DNA from: Zavarzinella sp.
Lineage (GTDB): Bacteria; Planctomycetota; Planctomycetia; Gemmatales; Gemmataceae
Assembly (NCBI GenBank): GCA_041399155.1
Contig: JAWKTI010000002.1
Location: 186,001 to 250,000 of the forward strand
Length of the DNA stretch: 64,000 nt
Direction: 5' to 3'
Shown: one piece after another, positions 29,928-37,931 of the stretch
How the letters are laid out: each line of letters opens with the position of its first letter
How positions within the stretch are numbered: the first letter of the stretch is position 1
The notes under the pieces: model-generated
What the model was told of the DNA's origin: nothing
Seen by the model: the letters and a program-made list of their open reading frames with translations, nothing else
The model's database searches: none
Translations under genes and position numbers: made by a program

Positions 29928-30892
29928 CAGGACATCGCCGCCACCAGGTTGTCAATATTCATCGTAATCCGCCGCACATAGTAGTCGGCGGTCAGATCGT
30001 TTTCAGCACAGGTTTCCATTGGATCCACTTCCACAAACTGGGCATCTACATTTTGCTTTCGCAGTTCCTGCAGTAACAGGCGTGCGGAGGTGTGGGAAGG
30101 AAATTGTGGCTCTACGGCAATCAGGCGCACATTGGCCAATCGGCATTTTCTGGCCAGCGCATTGATGCGGGGTGCCGAGGGTTCGTGGCCCGCTTCCAAT
30201 TCAATGGAATCGACAATGTCAACACCATAGGTGTCGCCGAAATAGACCAGAGAATCATGAAAACTGATCAGCCGACGATCCTTGCATTTGCTCAGTCGTT
30301 CTTTGCCAGTCAGGGCCAGTTGTTGCAATTCCTGAATAAAGCTCGCACCACGCGAGCGGTAACCTTGTTCACGTGAAGGATCAATTTTGACCATGAAATC
30401 AATCATCGCCTGGGTCATTGTCTGGGCATGCTTTGCACCCAGCCAAACGTGGGGATCGTGGCCATGATCATGTTCTTCGCCCGCACCGTGATCGTGGTGG
30501 CAGGCACCCTCCCGCAAATGGTGTTCCTTGATCGAGGCACCCAGATTGGCTACCTGCCAGCTGGGATTACCACAGTTCGAGCCCAATTTGTCTGCCAGCC
30601 CTTCATCCAGGCCGATCCCATTGATGACAAAAGCGGTGCAACCACGTGCCAGTTCCAGGTCGGTTACGGTGGCATCATTATGAAAGTGCGGCCCACGTGT
30701 CGTCAGCAGGCATTTTACGGCAGCATCTTCCCCAGCCACTTTTGCCGCAAAGCAATACAGTGGGGCAAAACTGGTCAGAATTTTTGGTTTATTTCCCGCA
30801 GATTTCCAGGGATCTTCTACGGAACTGATGCTGCAACCTGCCACCACGGGCAAAACACCAGCACTGGCAGCAAAAAACTGTCGACGATTCAT
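29927..30892 (-). CDS. Metal ABC transporter, substrate-binding lipoprotein (ZnuA-like)
   Basis: The product is 321 residues. The N terminus MNRRQFFAASAGVLPVVAGC has an RR motif and a lipobox with Cys20, so it is exported (perhaps by Tat) and lipid-anchored. The body matches cluster 9 metal-binding proteins: GPHFHNDATVTDLELARGC, a His/Asp/Glu-rich loop near residues 122-150 followed by DPHVWLG, RRLISFHDSLVYFGDTYG and a final AENDLTADYYVRR segment. The His-rich loop favours zinc. Coupled to the ATPase gene by a one-base overlap. A promoter candidate lies at 30955-30984. Confidence 0.9.
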   Translation of the reverse strand: MNRRQFFAASAGVLPVVAGCSISSVEDPWKSAGNKPKILTSFAPLYCFAAKVAGEDAAVKCLLTTRGPHFHNDATVTDLELARGCTAFVINGIGLDEGLADKLGSNCGNPSWQVANLGASIKEHHLREGACHHDHGAGEEHDHGHDPHVWLGAKHAQTMTQAMIDFMVKIDPSREQGYRSRGASFIQELQQLALTGKERLSKCKDRRLISFHDSLVYFGDTYGVDIVDSIELEAGHEPSAPRINALARKCRLANVRLIAVEPQFPSHTSARLLLQELRKQNVDAQFVEVDPMETCAENDLTADYYVRRITMNIDNLVAAMS

Positions 30893-30954
30893 CGTCTTAC
30901 CTTTGTTTCAGTGACGCACATTAACTAAAACTCTGTGGGAGAGTCTACTACGCA

Positions 30955-30984
30955 ATTATACGATGTTTTACCAAAATTTGTTCA
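30955..30984 (-). promoter_or_regulatory. Promoter candidate for the metal-transport pair
   Basis: On the minus strand TGAACA (30984-30979) and a perfect TATAAT (30960-30955) are 18 nt apart, about 63 nt upstream of the binding-protein start. No clear Zur operator is recognised. Confidence 0.4.
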
Positions 30985-31052
30985 CAAGGCAAAGGAACAA
31001 ACGATCCCGGGCCGGGCACCTTCAGCTGAACTGAGAGAACTGATAGTTGAGC

Positions 31053-32660
31053 TTAGAGCAAATAGGCACTGGCAATCGAAAAATAAATCAGAATGCCTGT
31101 CACATCCACAAATGTGGCGACGAAGGGACCAGACGCAAAGGCGGGATCGATGCCGAACTTTGAAAATACCAATGGCAACATCGAACCAAGCACTGTTCCC
31201 CAGATGCAGACAAAGGCCACCGATTGTGCGATGACCAGCGCAAAGAGCCAACGGTTCGCGGTTTCACTTCGCAACGAACAGCCTTCGGGGAAAATGTACT
31301 TCCGAAACCCTTCCACGTGGGATGGTTCTTCCAGAAACTGCTGCCCACTTGGTAGACCAATATAGGCGTTGGCGTGGCTGGGATCGCTAGCCAGAATGCG
31401 GGAGCCTGTCGGAATCTGTATTTCTGCACCCTTGTTCAACGTAACCTCTTTTGGTACAAGCACTTCGAACGATTCCTTTAGTTCTTTACGGGCACTGCGG
31501 ACATCGTCGGAGGTAGTCGCACCCCGTAGCAGTCCCATCAGTCCCAGGGTCAGGCCCAACACCAGCCCCATTGTCAGTTCCCGTGTCAGGATTTTCTTCC
31601 AATCGCCAAAGCGGATAAACCCTAGCGCCAGTGCTCGCGTGGTGAGTGATGCCGCCTGGGAACCGGAATTCCCACCTGTGGAAATACAGAGGGGAACGAA
31701 GAAGCTCAGGGCGACAACTGCCGTCAGGGGTTCTTCAAACTCGGCCATCACCGAAAAGGTAGCCAATTCCCCAACGAACAACAATGAAAGCCAGAATGCT
31801 CGTTTTCGCCAGACAGTAAAAAAACTGGTTTGTGTAAAGTCCCCTGTCAGGGTGCCCACAGCGGCCTGTTTCTGCATATCCTCGGTGGCTTCATCGGTAA
31901 TCACATCGATGACATCATCGTGGGTAACAATCCCCACCAATCGTCGCTGGTCATCTACCACGGGAATGGCTACCAGGTCATATTCCGCCAATTTGCTGGC
32001 CGCCACGGTCTGGTCGTCATCCGGTCGCAATGCCACCAGGTCGCCCGTATCCACGATATCCTTGATCGGAGTGAAGCGACCAGCCAGCACTAATGAACGT
32101 AAAGGCAGAATCCCCAATAACTTACGAGTGTTTTCCTGCAGGATGTAGATGTAGTAAATGGTCTCTTTGTCGGGTGCCTGAAGACGCAGCCTGTCGATCG
32201 CATAGCCAGCTGTAATCCCCAGGTGTAACAAGGCGTAATCGGTGGTCATAATCGACCCCACCGTGTTTTCCTGATAGCGAAACAGATTGGCAATATCCCG
32301 CCGTTCCGCTTCATCGACCAGTCGCACAATTGCTTCCATCGCCTGCGGATCGAGGCGTCGTAACAGATCGACGCGGTCGTCCGACGACATCACTTCAATC
32401 ACTTTCGCCAGGTGGGACTGCCCCACACCACGTGCCAGCTCCACCTGCTTTTCCACAGGAAAGTATTCGAAAATAGCTGCCTGTTTCGGAAATTCGGTAT
32501 TTTTCAGCACTTTCCAGACATCTTCTTCCGAAAATTGATTGTCCGACAGCACCGCCACAACGGTGGAAGGGTGGAGCATTTCGACAAAGGCTTTCATCCC
32601 TTTATCATTTTCATCAACAATCATTTTCCGGACTTCCGGAACGAACAGGGGGTTGAGCAT
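31053..32660 (-). CDS. mgtE: Magnesium transporter MgtE
   Basis: The product is 535 residues from ATG 32660, with GGTGGAG upstream. Order: N-terminal superhelical domain (about 1-130), two CBS domains (about 137-260), a linker helix, then the membrane domain with the conserved GGNSGSQ (329-335) and GPFVATFVDVTG (511-522) motifs. It is a Mg2+-gated channel in the inner membrane. It is longer than the usual ~450 residues, mainly because about 88 residues (380-468) of hydrophilic sequence separate two membrane helices. It begins 23 nt after the panC stop. Confidence 0.94.
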   Translation of the reverse strand: MLNPLFVPEVRKMIVDENDKGMKAFVEMLHPSTVVAVLSDNQFSEEDVWKVLKNTEFPKQAAIFEYFPVEKQVELARGVGQSHLAKVIEVMSSDDRVDLLRRLDPQAMEAIVRLVDEAERRDIANLFRYQENTVGSIMTTDYALLHLGITAGYAIDRLRLQAPDKETIYYIYILQENTRKLLGILPLRSLVLAGRFTPIKDIVDTGDLVALRPDDDQTVAASKLAEYDLVAIPVVDDQRRLVGIVTHDDVIDVITDEATEDMQKQAAVGTLTGDFTQTSFFTVWRKRAFWLSLLFVGELATFSVMAEFEEPLTAVVALSFFVPLCISTGGNSGSQAASLTTRALALGFIRFGDWKKILTRELTMGLVLGLTLGLMGLLRGATTSDDVRSARKELKESFEVLVPKEVTLNKGAEIQIPTGSRILASDPSHANAYIGLPSGQQFLEEPSHVEGFRKYIFPEGCSLRSETANRWLFALVIAQSVAFVCIWGTVLGSMLPLVFSKFGIDPAFASGPFVATFVDVTGILIYFSIASAYLL

Positions 32661-32683
32661 GGTTGCTCCACCAAGCAAGAGAT

Positions 32684-33550
32684 TTAATTGGGGACAAGGA
32701 TAGTATTATCAATCAAGCGGGTTTGATCAAAATAAACCGCTAATGCCACCAATGCGGGGCGGTCAATTTCTGTCATCGGCTGCAAAGTCTGTTCATCCAC
32801 AATTTCGATGTAGTCCAGCCTGGCATCAGGCATCGCATCGACAATGGCAATCATTTCCAGTCGCAACTGGCTGACCTGCCTGACGCCGGTTTTCAATTTG
32901 GCTTCCGCGTGCCGAAGTGCCTGTACCAGACAAGTCGCCTGCGTGCGTTGGCTCTCAGTCAGATAGCGGTTGCGGGAACTGAGTGCCAGCCCGTCTGGCT
33001 CCCGCACGGTGGGCACTTCCACGATGTTGACCGGGAACAGCAGATCCTTGACCATCTGGCGGATGACCCGCACCTGTTGGGCGTCTTTCTGGCCGAACCA
33101 GGCAATATCAGGTGATACTATGTGAAATAATTTGCCCACAACGGTGGTAACGCCCCGGAAATGGTGGGGACGTCGATCGCCGCAAAGTCCTTTGGATACT
33201 TCAGTTACGTCGATGTAGGTCTGAAAGCCGTCGGGATACATTTCCCCCACCGTGGGGGCGAAAATTGCATCCACCCCACAGCCACGACACAGTTCCTTGT
33301 CTGCTTCAAACGTGCGTGGGTAGCGGTCATAATCTTCATTGGGTCCAAACTGCACCGGATTGACAAAAATGGAGGTCACCAGGTAGTCGCATTGCCCACG
33401 TGCCGTGCGCATGAGTTCGGCATGGCCGTCATGTAAGGCGCCCATTGTTGGCACCAGGCCAATCAGTTTCCCTTCGTGGTGAATCGACCGTATTTTTTCG
33501 CGAATGAGGGCAATACTGGGAATGATTTCAGGCAGCACTTCCATTGACAA
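32684..33550 (-). CDS. panC: Pantothenate synthetase
   Basis: The product is 288 residues from TTG 33550 (GGAG nine nt upstream). ATG 33544 is the alternative. It has the nucleotidyltransferase signatures VPTMGALHDGH (33-43, the HIGH-like site), SIFVNPVQFGPNEDYDRYPR, FGQKDAQQ and LALSSRNRYL (the KMSKS-like loop). It condenses pantoate and beta-alanine with ATP to make pantothenate for CoA synthesis. The start overlaps the end of the CYTH gene by 23 nt, and mgtE follows after 23 nt, so a CYTH-panC-mgtE transcription unit is likely. Confidence 0.95.
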   Translation of the reverse strand: MSMEVLPEIIPSIALIREKIRSIHHEGKLIGLVPTMGALHDGHAELMRTARGQCDYLVTSIFVNPVQFGPNEDYDRYPRTFEADKELCRGCGVDAIFAPTVGEMYPDGFQTYIDVTEVSKGLCGDRRPHHFRGVTTVVGKLFHIVSPDIAWFGQKDAQQVRVIRQMVKDLLFPVNIVEVPTVREPDGLALSSRNRYLTESQRTQATCLVQALRHAEAKLKTGVRQVSQLRLEMIAIVDAMPDARLDYIEIVDEQTLQPMTEIDRPALVALAVYFDQTRLIDNTILVPN

Positions 33551-34106
33551 ATCTTGATTCTCCGGCGGGGTTGAGCAGGAGTAGCATTTCCAGGTAGGAA
33601 CGCGGCTCCATGCGGCTTAAATGCAGTTGCTGGGACAACTGATTCAGCAGTGGTTGGATGCGGGTTTCCTGCTCTTCGGACGCCAGGACTTCCAGTTCAA
33701 TAAAATCCCCCAGCCCGCGGACACAGTCCAGGCAGGCGTGGATGGTAAATCCGTCCCGATTGAGTTGAAAGATTTCCCGCTCTTTATGAATTGTAGCAAC
33801 CACCTGATATCGAAGTGCCTGAAAAAATTCTAATGCTTCTGAAAGTGTGGTCAGTAACGGCAGTTCTATTTCCTGCCTGCTCTTGGTAATTCCGGAACGG
33901 CGAGGTCCTTTATAAGTGACCATCAACTGGTCACCGATCAAACGCAGTCGCAGTGCTTCATCGGTCTGTGCAAAATCCCGGTCGGGCGGTTTCAGGTAAG
34001 TATCATCTTCCAGTTGGGTGCCCACGCATTCCGCCCCAAGCTGAATTAATAGCTCCCGAACCGATTCAAGGTGGGGTAAGGCATACTTAATTTCGATTTC
34101 GAGCAT
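33528..34106 (-). CDS. CYTH domain protein (class IV adenylate cyclase / thiamine triphosphatase-like)
   Basis: The product is 192 residues from ATG 34106. Longer in-frame sequence to 34274 overlaps the Rieske gene on the other strand and is not family-like. The ExExK signature is EIEIK at residues 3-7. Further acidic and basic strands (ALRLRLIGDQLMVTYKGP, KSRQEIELPL, FIELEVL) complete the triphosphate tunnel fold. Two-gene context with panC suggests a metabolic phosphohydrolase, but the CYTH group also contains CyaB-type cyclases, and the activity cannot be chosen from sequence. Confidence 0.85.
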   Translation of the reverse strand: MLEIEIKYALPHLESVRELLIQLGAECVGTQLEDDTYLKPPDRDFAQTDEALRLRLIGDQLMVTYKGPRRSGITKSRQEIELPLLTTLSEALEFFQALRYQVVATIHKEREIFQLNRDGFTIHACLDCVRGLGDFIELEVLASEEQETRIQPLLNQLSQQLHLSRMEPRSYLEMLLLLNPAGESRFVNGSAA

Positions 34107-34176
34107 TTCCGCCCCGCTTTGTCTCGCTACAAGATAGGATAGGTCAGGATTTTCGATTGAACAAGAATGGTAACTG

Positions 34177-34521
34177 ATGAGTACGCGACATCTTGTATGC
34201 ACGGTGGCTGATTTACCGTTAAATGAATGCAAAACGATCGTGGTGGGGCAACAGCCGATCAGCGTCTTCCACACTCCGGATGGATTTTTTGCAATTGACG
34301 ACCGCTGTCCGCACGCAGGTGCTTCGCTGGCAGGTGGTTACGTCGAAAATGGCATCGTTACCTGCCCATGGCACTACTGGAGAATCCGGCTTGCGGATGG
34401 TGCGTGGGCAGACAATCCTCGCATATGTATACAATCGTTTGGGGTTCAGGTGGATGAGCAGCAGATTTATGTCGTTTTGCCCACCTTGCCCACGGATTCC
34501 GGGCTACCTGTCATCACTTGA
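34177..34521 (+). CDS. Rieske [2Fe-2S] ferredoxin-like protein (NirD type)
   Basis: The product is 114 residues and the whole protein is one Rieske domain. The cluster ligands are Cys44-x-His46 in RCPHAGASLAGG and Cys63-x2-His66 in TCPWHYW. No signal peptide is present, so it is a cytoplasmic electron carrier or a NirD-like small subunit. No nitrite reductase or dioxygenase gene lies next to it. It is divergent from the CYTH gene, with 70 nt between the starts. Confidence 0.88.
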   Translation: MSTRHLVCTVADLPLNECKTIVVGQQPISVFHTPDGFFAIDDRCPHAGASLAGGYVENGIVTCPWHYWRIRLADGAWADNPRICIQSFGVQVDEQQIYVVLPTLPTDSGLPVIT

Positions 34522-34662
34522 CATTCTTTCAGCAAGAAATTCTGTTTCTCGGACAGGAAATCCTTAAATTATCTCAGATTTACCTAAGATGGTGAGTTGA
34601 AATACGAATAGTGTTACAGAAGTAAGATTTCTTGGTTTGTAACTCGTAGCGAGGAAATTTTC

Positions 34663-35607
34663 ATGTCGACCCCTGAAACCCCACAAACACCGGTTTCAAG
34701 TACCCCCGCAGCTTCAAAGGCTTCGGCACCGAATGAGATCCGTATCATCAGCCACTCCAGCTTGTATTACTGGTGGCCAATCTGGTTTTTCGGTCTCGTC
34801 TTTGCTTTCTGGACTTTCCTCGAAGGGAACCGTCTGGCAATTATCCCAGCTGGTTCTGTCGCGGTGAAATCTTCGATTCAAGGTGCTGATGGCAATCCCG
34901 CTACCAAGATGACAATTTACGTCGAGGGGGATGGTCACCAACTTGCGAAACACACCAAGGCATTAACACCTGAAGAACAGAAAAAACGCGAAGAAGCGAA
35001 GACGCTGCCCAACAACCTGGAAATGGGTGCGGAAGCATCTCGAATTCTGACCCGCGTCAGTGCAAAATCATGGATGGGCCCACTCTTCCTGATTATTCTC
35101 AGTCTGGTAATCATCATTACCAACGTGCCGCTGCGGGGCTTGTGGTCGCTGGTGGCGATTATTGGCTGTGTGACTTTGTCGCTGTTCATCAGCTTGTTTG
35201 GCTGGTGGGACGATATCTTCAACGCATTTGGTGGCCTTCACATCTACATTAATATGGCGGGGTATATTTTCCTTGCGATCGTGCTGCTGATTGCTTGGCT
35301 TGTCGCGTTCTTTGTATTCGACCGACGTTCTTACATTGTGTTCACCCCAGGGCAGATTCGCGTGTGCGAACAGATTGGCGGACGCGAAAAAGTGTACGAC
35401 ACCATGGGGATGACCATTGAAAAGCACCGTGACGACTGGTTCCGTCACATCTTCCTTGGTTTCGGCAGTGGGGATTTAACGGTACGCACTGCAGGTGCTG
35501 ATCGCCACGAATTCCGCATGCCCAACGTGGCGTTGATCGGTTTCAAAATCGGCCCGATCGAGCAGATGTTGCGTCAGAAGCCAATCTTCCAGTCGAACGA
35601 CAATTAA
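34663..35607 (+). CDS. Membrane protein with a C-terminal PH-like segment, unknown function
   Basis: The product is 314 residues from ATG 34663, with GAGGAAA upstream. After a Pro/Thr/Ser-rich N terminus, membrane helices lie near 34-54, 136-155, 158-180 and 194-219. An 80-residue hydrophilic loop separates the first two helices. The C-terminal 90 residues (FTPGQIRVCEQIGGREKVYDTMGMTIEK, then GFGSGDLTVRTAG) look like a small bacterial PH domain on the cytoplasmic side. Family name not recognised, probably planctomycete-specific. Confidence 0.65.
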   Translation: MSTPETPQTPVSSTPAASKASAPNEIRIISHSSLYYWWPIWFFGLVFAFWTFLEGNRLAIIPAGSVAVKSSIQGADGNPATKMTIYVEGDGHQLAKHTKALTPEEQKKREEAKTLPNNLEMGAEASRILTRVSAKSWMGPLFLIILSLVIIITNVPLRGLWSLVAIIGCVTLSLFISLFGWWDDIFNAFGGLHIYINMAGYIFLAIVLLIAWLVAFFVFDRRSYIVFTPGQIRVCEQIGGREKVYDTMGMTIEKHRDDWFRHIFLGFGSGDLTVRTAGADRHEFRMPNVALIGFKIGPIEQMLRQKPIFQSNDN

Positions 35608-35706
35608 AGAATGAGCTTTGCCTCAGGCCGAATGAAGTGAGCAAATCTTAATAATTGGTTCTTTTCCCAACAGATTCCCATCTTTGGCTTTGGGACAATC
35701 CAACAA

Positions 35707-36828
35707 TTATTCCACCAGGCTGGCGACTGGGTAGGATCCCAGATTGTGGAATGTGTGGCATTGCTTTGCCAGACTGTTGAGCGTTTTTTTGACCTTCAAA
35801 TCTTCGGAATGGCCGTCGAAATCCACGAAAAAAACATACTCCCCCTTCGCCTGTGGGTAGGGGTACGATTCAATCCAGGTCATGTTCACTTTGTTTTTCT
35901 TGAACTCGTTCAGAATATCCGCCAACGCACCCGGGCTGTGGGGAATCATGAACATGATGGCGGTTTTGTCATTTCCTGTGCGATCAGCAGCGTGGGAGCC
36001 AATCACCGCAAAACGCGTTTCGTTGTGGGGCGAATCCTCAATACTGGTAAACAGGATTTTCAGCCCAAATTGAACAGCCGCTTCACGTGAAGCCACCGCA
36101 GCTGAACCAGGAGTAGTTTTCACAATTTCTGCCGCTGCTGTGGTGCTGGTTACCTCATGCAGGCTGGCCTGGGGTAGATTTTTCGCCAGCCAGTTGCGGC
36201 ACTGCGAAAGTGCCTGGGGCTTGCTGTAAACTCTGCGGATTTCCGCCTGTTCGCCGTTCGCCAGCAAGTTGTGGTGTACCCGCAGGCGAACTTCTGAGCA
36301 AATTTTAATCTCTGGCATCCGCACAAACATGTCCAGCGTGTCGGCAACGCGGCCATCAGTGGAATTTTCCAGTGGCACCACGCCATAATCGACATGTTCC
36401 CTCTCCACTTCTTCAAAAACGGCAGCAATGTTGCTCACGCCCACGAGTTCTGATGCACGGCCAAAGCGGTGCAGGGCAGCCAGGTAGCTGAAGCTGTATT
36501 CTGGTCCCAGATAGGCGACACGGTCGATTTTTTGTAACGCACGTGACCCACTGATAATTTCGCGATAAATCGCCCGAATCGTGACTTCCGGCAGTGGGCC
36601 ATCATTGGCCGAAAGCACATTCGAAATGACTTCTTCTTCACGTGCGGGTGAAAACACACTCTCATTATTTGCCGACTTGACTTTGCCGATCCGACTGGCC
36701 AACTCCGCACGTTGATTGATCAATTCCAGAATTTTCAGATCCAATTGGTCGATCTGGGTTCGAAAACTTTTTAAATCTTTCGAACTGACAGGTAAGTCCG
36801 CGTTCTCTTTGGTGCGTTTGGGAGCCAT
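35707..36828 (-). CDS. pheA: Bifunctional chorismate mutase / prephenate dehydratase
   Basis: The product is 373 residues. The N-terminal AroQ chorismate mutase domain is at ~18-100 (LKSFRTQIDQLDLKILELINQRAELASRIGKVK). Prephenate dehydratase spans ~105-280, with VAYLGPEYSFSYLAA, VPLENSTDG and HNETRFAVIG (the TRF motif). A C-terminal ACT domain spans ~290-370 with SPGALADILNEF and ESYPYP, the phenylalanine-binding ESRP-like site. The protein makes phenylpyruvate from chorismate and is probably feedback-inhibited by phenylalanine through ACT. Monocistronic as seen. Confidence 0.95.
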   Translation of the reverse strand: MAPKRTKENADLPVSSKDLKSFRTQIDQLDLKILELINQRAELASRIGKVKSANNESVFSPAREEEVISNVLSANDGPLPEVTIRAIYREIISGSRALQKIDRVAYLGPEYSFSYLAALHRFGRASELVGVSNIAAVFEEVEREHVDYGVVPLENSTDGRVADTLDMFVRMPEIKICSEVRLRVHHNLLANGEQAEIRRVYSKPQALSQCRNWLAKNLPQASLHEVTSTTAAAEIVKTTPGSAAVASREAAVQFGLKILFTSIEDSPHNETRFAVIGSHAADRTGNDKTAIMFMIPHSPGALADILNEFKKNKVNMTWIESYPYPQAKGEYVFFVDFDGHSEDLKVKKTLNSLAKQCHTFHNLGSYPVASLVE

Positions 36829-36956
36829 CGCGCCTGCTTCCTTTGTGAAAATCTTCTCATGAAATTGGCCGCTTGAGCAACTTCAAAATCATGTACAACC
36901 TGTTCTTCGCTTCGTATTTTCAGGATATTGACTGAATGTCTGTTTTCAGTGGAAAT

Positions 36957-37811
36957 TCAGAGATTGCTTTTTTTCAGAAATTGCCGCACCGCATCGCGCC
37001 AGGTGGGGAGGGGTGCAATTCCCCAAGTATCTAATCTTTCACTACTTAAGACGCTGTAAGCAGGTCGACGTGCGGGCTGTCCGTACTCTGCAGTGCGGAT
37101 TTTCTGCACCTCAACATCAAGATTCGCATATTCGAATATTGTTTTAGCGAATTCCCACCAGGAGCACCCACCCTGATTGGTGATGTGGAAAACCCCCTGT
37201 GCGTGGACTGCCAGCAATTCGAGCGTTTTTGCTGCCAGATCACCCGCAAAAGTGGGAGAGCAGATCTGGTCATCGATCACTTTTAAGGTTTTTCGCTCTG
37301 CCAGCCGCAGCATTGTTAAGACGAAATTGTTCCCTTTGCCACCACTGCCGAGGTAGCTGTAAAGGCCGCAGGTGCGGATAATCAAGGCAGATGGACAGGT
37401 TGCCAATGCGAGATGTTCACCTGCTAATTTGCTGCACCCATAAACCGATACGGGTGCGGGTAGATCACCTTCACAATAAGGAATCGAACGCTGAGAATCG
37501 CCCCCAAATACATGGTCTGTGCTGAAATGTACGAACTTGATGCCACGTTGCTGGCATGCTTTTGCCAGGTGATGAACCGCATGGGCATTGGTGGCAAACG
37601 CAGCATCCGCTTCACTTTCTGCGCGATCTACAAAGTTATAAGCGGCACAATTCAGTACTACCGTAGGCTGGTGGGCATCAAGAAACGCTTCAATGCTGGG
37701 CATACTTTGCAAGTCGATGGAGCTACGATTCGCCACAACTGCCTGATCTAAAAGCAGTTGCGAAAATTCCTGACCAAGTTGGCCATTCCCACCGACAATG
37801 ATTGCACGCAT
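36957..37811 (-). CDS. rfbD: dTDP-4-dehydrorhamnose reductase
   Basis: The product is 284 residues, an extended SDR. The N terminus MRAIIVGGNGQLGQEF carries the GxxGxxG NADPH site, followed by VVLNCAAYNFVDRAE, FSTDHVFGG and the catalytic YGCSKLAGE (YxxxK). It performs the last step of dTDP-L-rhamnose synthesis for cell-surface polysaccharide. Its usual partners rfbA, rfbB and rfbC are not in the window. The start is ATG 37811 with GTGGGAA upstream. A related sugar reductase role cannot be fully excluded. Confidence 0.88.
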   Translation of the reverse strand: MRAIIVGGNGQLGQEFSQLLLDQAVVANRSSIDLQSMPSIEAFLDAHQPTVVLNCAAYNFVDRAESEADAAFATNAHAVHHLAKACQQRGIKFVHFSTDHVFGGDSQRSIPYCEGDLPAPVSVYGCSKLAGEHLALATCPSALIIRTCGLYSYLGSGGKGNNFVLTMLRLAERKTLKVIDDQICSPTFAGDLAAKTLELLAVHAQGVFHITNQGGCSWWEFAKTIFEYANLDVEVQKIRTAEYGQPARRPAYSVLSSERLDTWGIAPLPTWRDAVRQFLKKSNL

Positions 37812-37931
37812 AGATTCCCACAGGCAAAGTGCTGTTCATGAAACAAGAATTATAGTATCCGAAGGCAATGAAGGCATTTGTGCACCGCTATCAGTGAAAG
37901 TGAACAACGAAGCCATATTCAACAGCTTTGG

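Noticed and set aside
31369..32148. A 259-codon plus-strand frame
   Set aside because: It is antisense to mgtE, serine/arginine-rich and without motifs.
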